From Pseudophaeomoniella oleicola (Eukaryota; Ascomycota; Eurotiomycetes; Phaeomoniellales; Phaeomoniellaceae), in NCBI GenBank assembly GCA_003868215.1, contig QWDQ01000001.1, forward strand, positions 1-64,000: a stretch of DNA of 64,000 nucleotides. Reading direction: 5' to 3'. The notes beneath the pieces were generated by a model that was not told the DNA's origin, did no database searches, and worked only from the letters and a program-made list of their open reading frames with translations. Position 1 is the stretch's first letter. Each line of letters opens with the position of its first letter. Below, in pieces: positions 44,406 to 53,819 of the stretch. Made by a program: the position numbers and the translations under genes.

Positions 44406-45446
44406 ATGTCGCATCATCGAAGCAGTACGGACGTGCCGTCCGAAGATGCCTCCTATATCATCCTCGAAGCTCCCGTCAGCGGGGAGCGCAAGCGCCGGAT
44501 ACTGGGCAGCGTCATTCCCTCAGCATACGTGACCAATCCTTTTGCACATTATCGCCCTAACTGGAAGGATCCTGCTCTCGAAAGAAACAAAACGGATTTA
44601 GCAGACCTGGAGAAACTGATGACAAGCTTGTCAGAAGAGAAGGAAGCCGTGGAGTTGACAGACTTGACGACAGGGAAAGTTGGCAACAAAGCAACAAATT
44701 CGGCAGCAAAGCTCACAGACTTGTTCAAAGCGTACGCCAAGCTTGCAACTTCTCAAGAAGTGACTATAACAGCAGGCAAGGCCAGACGTTATACCTTTGA
44801 CAATCCTGGCGCCGATTTACAAGACCGTCTATTCCAATCCAACTCCTGGAGATCGCAAGTGCAAAAGCTGATCAACGAGCTCAGATCGAAGCACAAGCCG
44901 ATGCTCTATCTGGTCACAGGAGTTTTCGTGTGCAGCGACATTGAGGTGACTTGGAAACGGAACTCAGATACGACTGCAGGTGCTGGGGCGGCACTCAATC
45001 CCGAGACTGTCATGGGCAATCCAATGCCGCTCACTGGGGACAAATTGAACGCTGAGTTTGTTATTGACCATAACCGCTCGAATCACAGAGACGTGTTCGC
45101 AAAGTCCAAAGCGGAAGTCATCTTTGCTGTTTCGTACAGTATTCTGGAGTATGAGTATGAAGTTGATCCTGCAGCTCCTCCTCCAAGCACCTCTTCCAGG
45201 ATCCTGCAACGGATCGGCATCGGAAAGAAAGCTCATGTACCAGGGACCATCAAGTCGGTCTGGCTTGGAGCACCGATTCGGGGACAGGGGATCGACCCCT
45301 ATGCAGGTGAGGACTCTCCCGTGGAATCGACCAACAGCCAGGAGTCATATAATTTTGCCTACATCCCGCCTCAGTACGTCGTCGCTGGAGAGCATAATGC
45401 CAACGGGGGAGCATCGTCAGAACAAACGAACGGTAATACACACTAA
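44406..45446 (+). CDS. Fungal accessory protein, possible gasdermin-like pore former
   Basis: A 346-residue single-exon product of a family I remember as widespread hypothetical proteins in fungi; I cannot name it firmly. Seen: an N-terminal block RKRRILGSVIPSAYVTNPF, an acidic/basic middle, WRSQVQKLINELRSK (about 148-162), then PMLYLVTGVFVCSDIEVTW (about 165-183), a Gly/Ala-rich stretch, and AKSKAEVIFAVSYSILEYEY (about 232-251). The order of a helix, a strand reading LYLVTGV, and a later strand followed by a short C-terminal region is reminiscent of the gasdermin N-terminal domain. The divergent CHAT-protease neighbour is the known genomic partner type of fungal gasdermins. That link is inference. 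The start is the ATG at 44406; the frame extends 5 codons upstream only from GTG. Confidence 0.6.
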   Translation: MSHHRSSTDVPSEDASYIILEAPVSGERKRRILGSVIPSAYVTNPFAHYRPNWKDPALERNKTDLADLEKLMTSLSEEKEAVELTDLTTGKVGNKATNSAAKLTDLFKAYAKLATSQEVTITAGKARRYTFDNPGADLQDRLFQSNSWRSQVQKLINELRSKHKPMLYLVTGVFVCSDIEVTWKRNSDTTAGAGAALNPETVMGNPMPLTGDKLNAEFVIDHNRSNHRDVFAKSKAEVIFAVSYSILEYEYEVDPAAPPPSTSSRILQRIGIGKKAHVPGTIKSVWLGAPIRGQGIDPYAGEDSPVESTNSQESYNFAYIPPQYVVAGEHNANGGASSEQTNGNTH

Positions 45447-45707
45447 GGACTATCATGCCATTTGGGTTGGAGTTTGGTTAGGTCATGCGATATACCCTTT
45501 CTTATTTACGAAAAGCCATCTATATTTGCGAGAAATGTTTCAAGGACTGTCTTCCCAAGTCGTTAAAATACATACAATATCATATCATATCAATTGTTCA
45601 AGACAAAGCGGCAACTTACGTAGTTTAGATGAAATCGTATCTCATTAATCGGATATTCTACCTAACTGCTCAGGGTAAGTATGTATGTGCTTTGCCGTGA
45701 AACAGAC

Positions 45708-47733
45708 TCAGGCTTCCTGAAGATATTCTAGGACTCGCTTTTCATTCTTCCACTCCTCCAACAAGCTGTGCAAATCCTTGTTTCTTCCATCATCCCGGTA
45801 AACACTGGCCAGCTCGGCAATCACCCGAGTGGCGCGTTCAATGTCATCCAAATCACCGTCTGGCCCTGACTTTTGCCCGCTTTCGTTCCTTTGCCGAGGC
45901 GCTTTATTGGCCTCAACCTCTTCGTGGTCTACTTCCACCGACTCTCTCAACAGTCCCTGGTTTAGAAGTATGGCTTTTCGTCTTCGAAGGATGATTTCAT
46001 ATTCCTTCGCTGCACTTTTCAAATCTCCCTGTCCACGATATGTCATCGCTAAGTTCTGCATCGCTCTTAGGGTATCTTCATGACTGTCGCCAAGAAACTT
46101 CTCCCTAGACCCGATCACGTTGTGATACAGCTTCTCAGCTTCCGCATACTTCCCTTGAAGGTTGTACAGAGAAGCAGCCTCTGCCATGGCGCTCAAGGTG
46201 TCTGGATGATGCCTTCCAAGTCTGCTATATCGAACAAGAGTCACATGAAGTAGATACTTTGTGGCTTCAGCGTAGTGACTCTGGGACAGTGTAACCTCGG
46301 CCAGTTGGATGAGAACTTCAATCGTGCGGGTATCACATATGCCGTATGCTTCTTGTAAAGCTACGAACAGCCGCTTGTATAGCAATTCTGCTTTGTCAGG
46401 CTCTCCCTCTTTGACATAAACTGCTGCCAGTCTGTTCAAAATCTCAAGTGTAAACGCATCGTTAACGCCATTGAGCTGTTCGCAGCGCTTGAGCCCATTC
46501 TTGTAATACTCGATTGCTTCGTTCCACTGCTGCTCGCGTGCACACATCGATCCTTCAAATACCAGTTCTTTGACAGACCGATCTTTGATCTCTTCAATAT
46601 GCACTGTAGTAACGTTATACTTGCTCGGAGCGTAATGAGGTTCCTTCGATGTTTCCATGGCCTCTTGTGATACCAATGCGGGTAAAGGTGACGGTAGCTG
46701 AGCAAGGTCGCCAAAATAGCGACCACAACGCTCGTCGGCATTGCGTTCTTCGCGACGGCATTGCAAGATACACTTAGCTACTTCCTGATAGTCCCGATCT
46801 TTGGGGGTCTCGAATTTGACTAGATTGACATGGCTTCTTTCCGTGAAACGGTGCTTATACCAGCGTCGAACAGGAGCAGTCCCTCCATAGTCAGGGAGGA
46901 CGATATTTTCTGGAACAATCTGACTTCGGTCAGTAACGTGAGCAACGTCTTCAAGATACATAGCTACTGACCCAGATTGAGGACGACTTGTCTTTCTTTG
47001 CGGTCCTTTCGCCCTCAAAAAAGCAATGGTTCTGGAAGAGCGATTGGATACTTTTGTATCTTTCATTTTGCAGAGTAAACAATTCGCCCTGTCGCTCCAG
47101 AGGTTGGGATAGAAGTTTCTTCGGGATATCGGTTGTAGCCTCCACAATCCTATTCAATACTTCCTTCCATCCACGTCCTTTATCGCCTTGCGGAGTGCCG
47201 AAGAAAAGAACCCCGATGGTGCTCAATTGAATCGCTTTAAATGCGCGTTCTTTTTCGCCAACAGAGGTACTCGCGTTCACAAGTGCATGCTTGACGATCA
47301 GCCCACCCAAGCTGTGGGCAATGAAGATGATCGGCCTGTGCTCAATCTCTTTCGGCCTTTTTCGCGCAATTACCTCGATCAATTGGTTCGCATGCGCGTG
47401 CAATGTCTGTGTGAGGTTCTTTGCAGCCCACACATCGTCTGCCCGATAACCGTACGTCAGAACGCGCGCATCAGGCACATCTTGACGTATGAAATCAGCT
47501 ATCCAGTTGACGCTTCTACCCCGCGTCTTCGTCGTCCACGTCTCTGAAGCATCTCCACCGATGCCGTGGACGCAGACTATATCCAGGCTTGGGCTGCGTC
47601 CTTCATAGACGGTGCTTAAACCTTCCGTACTCAGAATCAATCTCCGAAGTAGCGATGCATATAGCGATTGAGCGAAGCCGATAGCATCCGCTGCAACTGC
47701 TACCGCACCTATAGATGCTCCGATAGTTGCCAT
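45708..47733 (-). CDS. Alpha/beta-hydrolase (lipase-like)-TPR protein
   Basis: This looks like a fungal NLR-type protein without its nucleotide-binding core. Exons are 47733-46972 and 46919-45708 (657 aa). The 52-nt intron has GTCAGT, branch ACTGAC and CAG; a downstream donor would add four residues. Seen: a hydrophobic N terminus (IGASIGAVAVAADAIGF), an alpha/beta-hydrolase of the DUF676/serine-esterase type with VCVHGIGG (about 53-60) and FIAHSLGG with nucleophile Ser at about 141, a linker IVPENIVLPDYGG and ERSHVNLVKFE, then kinesin-light-chain-type TPR repeats from about 370 to 575 (NEAIEYYKNGLKRCEQLNG, AEAEKLYHNVIGSREKFLG and similar) and a final helix. It is convergent with the unknown gene, with 261 bp between the 3' ends. 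Confidence 0.8.
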
Positions 47734-49373
47734 CCAAGATTATCTGCGAATTTTCATTTAATCTCCTCATGCTGTGATTTCCATGACAGTTCTGGACGAG
47801 GAGAAGCGGGTCGCGCTGAATTTCAGCAGATGACGGTCTGGCCTCACGTTATGCCCCATTCATCCACCCTTGAAGAATGACTGGATCGCTCGCGATCTTG
47901 AGTTGCCCAAGCTTCACCGTTGTGTCAGCCTACCTGGAAAGATGGCAGGTGGCTACCACGGGTTTGGTCGCGAATGGGTGTTCCAGACCTAAATTTAGCA
48001 ACCATTGGCCACAACGCTTGGAACGCTCTGTACAGTAAATATGCAGCAGGGATATTAATGCTCAGCCGCCAACTGGAATAATTCCAGGTTGTTCTTTGAC
48101 AATAAGTTAGCGACCTAAGACGGTGGTGGTATGGGCACTTCCTTGTTCGGTGGTAGGCTGAGTCGCGACAAAAGCAGCGACTGATCAAAGCGCCACAGCA
48201 ATAACTCTAGGCTGCTATAGGTGCCCACTTGAGTCTTCACAACTTCACCATCTCCTACCACTGTGGCTTCTTGCAGGGCGCTAAATGAGTGTGAGTGTTT
48301 ATTGATAAACCATAACGTCTGCATTTCAGGATCCTAGGTAAGCAACAATGTCAAGGATGAGCAGGACAGGTTTGCAGGCTCGCTTTTACCGCGACGATAT
48401 CGTCTCATGTGTCTGAATGGTAGTAGTATTGGATGCAAGGCTTACGGTATGTTGGTCTTCCTCAAAAGTCTGGGTACTCAGCAGATTTTCAACATATGAC
48501 CGGTGTTATTCTGTAAGACAGTCTAAATGGCTACCGTCTATCATCCAACCAACTTCTCAGCATTTGAGTCATGCTTCTTTGTCATTAATCGGACATAACC
48601 AATGAGATGGGTGTTCTGGAGTCATAGGCGATTGGCCATGACTTTGCGGCATCGTTCGGGTATACCCTCATGTTTTAGCAGGCAGACTCCCTTCTCTATG
48701 GAGCGGATTGTACAAGTGCCATTATACCACAAGGCATGAAGATAGGCACAAGGCACGGAGGCAAATAGGCAAGTATTTGACAGGACCAACACGCAAACTC
48801 TTAAGGAAAACGCCTGAGAGTGCACGAATCGAGATTCACCGAAATCAGGTATAAAACATGGCTCTCCGCCAGCCCTATAACACCCACCTCAATCACATCG
48901 GGCCAAAAGTATCAGGCCGAAAGCATCATGGCGCAGAGGCAAACATATCGAGTGGTATATGAAGGATTAGTGAACTTGTGTAAGAGAAGTATCTTTTCCG
49001 ATTTGGCTGAAAAGTTGTAACAGCACCTTTGCTGTCTCATGCTATTGGTGCATCTCAGGGTAGAAGTAACGATCTCAAGAGTACGTCTGAGAATTGTCGC
49101 AGGTAGAAGAGATGCCCTAGCCCTGGACTGAAGAATGATACTTTGATGTTTGATTCCGATATACATTTGGTTCATGGGTATTATTATTGAAAATGTTGCT
49201 TATATAATATCTTTTTAGGAGAAGAGAAGACATCATTGGAGTCTGCATCATTTGAATCTTCCCCGGTATTTACCGCATTACCAATCAGTCTAGAATATTT
49301 TTAACCCATTCATCTGTGAGCGTTCGATCACTGCAACAGACGTTCCTGTACATATCACCACGTTCTCTTCAAC
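47734..49373. other. Long gene-poor region
   Basis: This 1.64-kb stretch right of the accessory island has only short, unconvincing frames. A small inverted repeat CTGGAA-TAA-TTCCAG lies near 48074. The right part should include the cox17 promoter. Confidence 0.5.
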
Positions 49374-49874
49374 ATGTCTTCAGCTGCAGTTGCACCAACT
49401 CCTATGGGTAAGGTCTTTCCTTCGCTCCCTCGTCCAACCCGCTGACAAGTTGGCCACCACAGTTCCGGATAATGCGGCCTCATCTCTTAAGCCAGCTGGC
49501 GCAGAAGCCACGCAGAAAGTAAAGGTATGTGGCCATTGTATCCTGCTGCAATCTCTTCGGCGGGGGGAGGGGGGGCATGAGTAGTCTTTGTTGGGTGGGA
49601 GGCGTCTATTCCCATCGGTCGCTCTATCATTCACCTCGTGAGGTTGCCCTGTACTCTGGGGGGCGTTGGGGGGTTCTAGCATTACTACATCACTCTTGGA
49701 CGCTTTTAGGACATGCGCTGACATTATGACTAGCCGTGCTGCGTGTGCAAGGACGAAAAGCAAACTCGAGACGACTGCATGCTGTTCTCAAATGCCGCCG
49801 ATCCCCAGGAAGACTGCAAAAGCATGGTCGACAAGTACAGAAGCTGTATGGCAGGCTATGGTTTCAAGATATGA
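49374..49874 (+). CDS. cox17: Copper chaperone Cox17
   Basis: Cox17 carries copper in the mitochondrial intermembrane space to Sco1 and Cox11 for cytochrome c oxidase. The 78-aa gene is split into three exons, 49374-49407, 49463-49524 and 49734-49874, so no exon yields a long open frame. Seen: a variable N terminus, then KPCCVCKDEK with the copper-binding CC pair (C34, C35) and the twin CX9C motif (C37/C47 and C60/C70), ending SCMAGYGFKI, nearly invariant in the family. All introns are GT-AG (55 and 209 nt), the first with a GCTGAC branch site, and phases are consistent. The second intron contains G-rich tracts. Confidence 0.95.
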
Positions 49875-50947
49875 GGGCGCATCAGAGATGTCTCTGGACA
49901 GCATATCGCGGTGCATCCCGATCGCTTTCGTGTACGCTGTTCGGGCGCTCGCGCATGTACATTAAACTGGGACAACAAGGGCATTGCACGGAGTTTTCAG
50001 CATCCAAACTTGATGGCGCATAAACTGTATTATACTATTAAAGATTAAAGATAATTACAACCATACATAAAAGACCTACAGCACCTGTGGGCAATCTTTC
50101 TTTTCTCTGAACTTTTGGTTTCTTGATAATGTCTTCTCGACTCGTTGTGCTTCCGTTGAAGCCATCAGGGACTCTGTGATCTTGATCACAGTGCTCGCAA
50201 TTTGTTCAGGGACATAGTCGTATATGATGCCGATGGAGGCATTTAATATTAGTCTGATCCTGTGCCCTGGCCAGCGTGACATTGATAACGGCCATATCGC
50301 AAGGGCCGAAATACGACTCTTGGTATGACCGGAGCAACGTACGCATACAAGCTATAGACCATACATAAGAAAGTAGAGCATGTCTCTGAGAAAGTCGCTT
50401 ACCTGTTAACCGACATACGTAAGCGTTGCACGTCCTCTCTCCAACGGACAACTCGTGATGCCTGCATCCTCATTGGGCCCCCATTCAATTTCTTGTCTTA
50501 TCCGCCTATTCTACAACCATTTCGGTCTTAACCGCACACGGGAAGTGTACGTGCAAGAGCTGACCTCCAGCTGAAAAGTAAATGTTGGTAGAAGCTTAGT
50601 CCTGGTCGCCGACTAAGTTAGACTGGGATAATGTCTGTATATGAATACGAGTTGTCAGTTCACCTCTTAATCCATCCCCACGAATTGTTGAGAAACCTGA
50701 GCTGACTCCGGTCCATTTCATCTATTGTATATTGATATTGATTGTCAGGCGAGGCAGTCAGTCGGCTTTCTGGTTTCTTTGAACCGGGTATTATATTGCT
50801 TTACCATCCTTCACACTCCAATATACACAGTTCCGACGTATATATTGCAATCCAGTCCCTCCTCCATCTATAGTTCTTACTCTATTTCCCCGCCCCTCCT
50901 CAGGAACCACCCCGTTCCTGTATCCGATCTGCCTACGTACCCACACC
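49875..50947. other. Intergenic region cox17/hydrolase
   Basis: This 1.07-kb stretch contains the cox17 3' end, no supported gene, and a pyrimidine-rich segment at 50860-50945 that fits the 5' leader of the next gene. Confidence 0.5.
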
Positions 50948-52342
50948 ATGCCACTCTTTACCTCTTCCCCCGACTCCGACCTCCCAGCTCAAGTGGACGC
51001 CTACCTCTCCCATCCCCGCTTCCACCACAAGCTGCACCTCCCCGCCTCCGCCTCTCACGCCCTGGACCTGGAAGTCACGTACTCCGTCGTCGGGACCGGT
51101 TCGGACGATATCGACGAAGATGGCAAGATCACGGATCACGGGGCGAGCTCAAAAATTCCGACCATTATTTGGGCAGGCGCCATGTTTGCGACGAGGTGGC
51201 AGGGGACTTGGGGCCATTGGCTTGCGAAAGAGAAAGGGGTCAGGGTTGTTTATGTGGACAGGTGAGTTCAAGTTCCTTGTATTGTTTACTTGGCTGTATG
51301 AACCTTTCTTGCTTTGTTATTGGGCGGTAGGGGGTGAAGGGGTAATGTGGTGCTGCTGGCAGATTGACTACGCATGGTTGACAAGGTACTGCTTATGACT
51401 TATTCTAATACATATGTCAGACCCGGGTTCGGCGGCTCTACCCCCGTCACGTTGAACCAGCGGATACCGGTTTGGCTCGAAACTATACCACATCTGATGC
51501 AGGCCCTCAACGTCAAGCACGTGGTCCTAGCATCTCAAAGTGCCGGTACCATCTTCCAGATGAACGCATTGTACCACCTACGCGACATCCTCAGCCCAAC
51601 AAACCCATACATTGCATTCTTCGGACCATGGGTGCATCCAGAGCATTCCGGAGTTACACTTCTCTCGATGGCAAAGCTACTTCCAGGTTCCTGGATATCT
51701 CGTATGGATCAAATCCAGGGCTTCATGATCAAGAACATAAATCCGACCATTGGCTTTTCATCCGGACTGCTCTCTAGTCTTTCCTCGGCCATTCTCCCCC
51801 AGAAGTCCGCCACTCAGAAGCAGAAGGCAGAAGAGGAAGAAGCTAAGAAGATTCAGGCTTATGGTCTAGAAGAGAAAGAGCGTGATCTCGTAGATGCTGA
51901 GGTGTTTCGCCGTGCCCTGTCCGAAGGTACGAAAGGAATCGGTGACGAGGCGTTTCTCTGTCTCAAAAAGGTCCCTGCTGGAGAGAACAACCCTATCAGT
52001 TGGGGGCCTGCTGAAGATTATGATGCCTTCGTCAAAAGTATTGCAGAGCGAGAGCGAAGACGCATCTCCGATCTGCAACAGTCTCCACAAAGTGGAGAGA
52101 GCCCGAATCAAGAGAGATTGAAGGTCGACGCTTTCTTTGGGGAAACGGATTTCATGATCGGCAAGAAAGGCGACAAGTATTTCAGAGACTGTTGGAACAG
52201 CGAGGAGGTTCGTGATGTTATATCATGGGAAGGTACTGTCATCGAAGGAAGTGATCATGATACTGTGGTCCAGTGTTGGAGGGGAGGTCTAGGCAAGGCG
52301 TTCGAAGAAGCAAGGAAAAGCTTGGTCGATGAAGAGCAATAG
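50948..52342 (+). CDS. Alpha/beta-hydrolase fold protein
   Basis: Exons are 50948-51261 and 51421-52342 (411 aa); the 159-nt intron splits an Arg codon and yields YVDRPGFGGST, a classic hydrolase loop. Seen: TIIWAGAMFATRWQGTWGHW (oxyanion region), nucleophile elbow ASQSAGT with Ser at about 145, a charged helical insertion (ATQKQKAEEEEAKKIQ) in the lid region, FFGETDFMIG with the likely catalytic Asp, and EGSDHDTV with the likely catalytic His. The full triad is therefore present. No signal peptide is seen, so it is probably intracellular. The substrate is unknown. The gene ends 50 bp from the convergent dioxygenase gene. Confidence 0.8.
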
Positions 52343-52392
52343 CATCAGAGGTGATCGGTGGCATGCTCCTTGAAGGGAAGCTGCCGCAAAAC

Positions 52393-53418
52393 TCAGGCAA
52401 GTAATTCCTTTGTATATTCAAACTGTTCCAGCAAGAATTCGGGTGATTTAAGGTCGACCCAGCCGAGATTCGGCTCTGATTGTTTCCAGCCAAGCCTGTC
52501 TTGGACGAGATTGGAATAGGTTCTCACATCCGATATTGGATAGCTCAGATATGGGATTTCCTGGTAAAATGAATGTTAGGATGGAGTGCGACATCTATAC
52601 CTCAGCTTACCTCTTGACGATATATCCCCCCACACATGAACATGATGTGCACCGTACGGCTACCCTCTTGCAAGGAGTATTTGCCTCCACCGTGATATAA
52701 ACTGCCCAGCATGATGAATGCTTCTCCAGCTTTGAGCTCGGCATCAATCACACCTTTCTGACCATCAGATCCAAAATCCGGCTTCTCATCACCCCAAAGA
52801 TGGGAGCCGGGAATCACCCTCGTCGCACCATTGGCTTTGTAAGTATCACATCCAGGGACGAATAGGCCTAGAAGCATATCCCGGCCTTTACTGTACTTGT
52901 CAGCTTCAACATGTCTGGCATGATGGTTTTTGTCGTCACGATGAAGGTCCTGGGCCTCCGTTCCTGGACGGGTGTCCATGGTTATCGAAATAGACAGAAG
53001 CGGGTGACATGTGTTTGTACTTGGTCTGTCGCCATAATAGACCGTACTTTCTATAGCGAGGAAATGCTCAGCCAGATCCTGTTAAACATTAGCCATCCTT
53101 GTAACTCTCCCTGCTTTCGCCGTGTGCCAACTTCTGCAATGGCAGTTCTTAAGCACACACCTGATACAGCTGGTCGGAGAAAAAATTCTCCCGGACTGTA
53201 CGACTTCTCCCGACAAGTCTCGTACAGGTCGCTGTTCCGCCATTCAAAGCGCCAACTGTACTGCCACTGCTACAGGCATCTAAGTATGGCTGGACTTCAC
53301 TTTTGGCGTCTGCTAGTGACTCCAGGTCTGTAAAATCGGTAACAACTGCACAACCGTCCTGTTCAAGAGCTTGAATAAAGGCGTCTAGACCTGACGAACG
53401 GGGGAGTCTTTGGATCAT
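52393..53418 (-). CDS. Phytanoyl-CoA dioxygenase (PhyH) family enzyme
   Basis: A non-haem Fe(II)/2-oxoglutarate oxygenase related to fungal secondary-metabolism PhyH enzymes. Exons are 53418-53161, 53078-52611 and 52560-52393 (297 aa), all phase 0, with GTGTGT/ACAG and GTAAGC/CCAG splice ends. Seen: EQDGCAVVTDF near the N terminus, DLHRDDKNHHA giving the iron-binding HXD (H132, D134), GATRVIPGSHLWGDE, LGSLYHGGGKYS with distal His at about 215, and RTVH with the likely 2-oxoglutarate Arg at about 227. An upstream in-frame Met at 53481 would add 21 residues; I prefer 53418. The substrate cannot be read from the sequence. Confidence 0.83.
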
Positions 53419-53819
53419 TTTGAAGAGATCTCTTGCGTATGTATGAGGACAGGTTAAATCTATGCCCCAACGACTTTGCAATTCCGACTAAGATCCTACA
53501 ATTTGAACTGGTGGGATGGCACGGGCATTACTACTTTATATAATCCAGACCGTGGAGCGACGGGTCCGGACGCAGATCTCCATATCGTGTGCACATGTCC
53601 GTTGATCACGGATGGGATTCCGATGTGGACCGCGCCACGACTTTCGGCCATCTCAGGTACCGTGTCGCAGCATGAACCACAGTGAGCTAGTGACGGCGGT
53701 AGTATTGAAGATTTATGAGAACACAACTCTTTTTGATGTGCTGACCTATTGGATTTACGCCCTGTCCATAGCAATTATACCCTCCAGCAGCCCACTGACT
53801 ATGAAGACCTTAGCCCGAT
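53419..53819. promoter_or_regulatory. Divergent promoter region PhyH/sec10
   Basis: This 401-bp stretch lies between two divergent start codons. No named site is recognised. Confidence 0.4.

Noticed and set aside
48820-49020. 66-codon frame upstream of cox17
   Set aside because: Short, without motifs, and not connected by splice signals to cox17, whose own start and exons are clear.
50725-51330. 201-codon frame overlapping the start of the alpha/beta-hydrolase gene
   Set aside because: It is in a different frame from the hydrolase exon, is Pro/Ser/Arg-rich, and is an out-of-frame shadow of the real exon.
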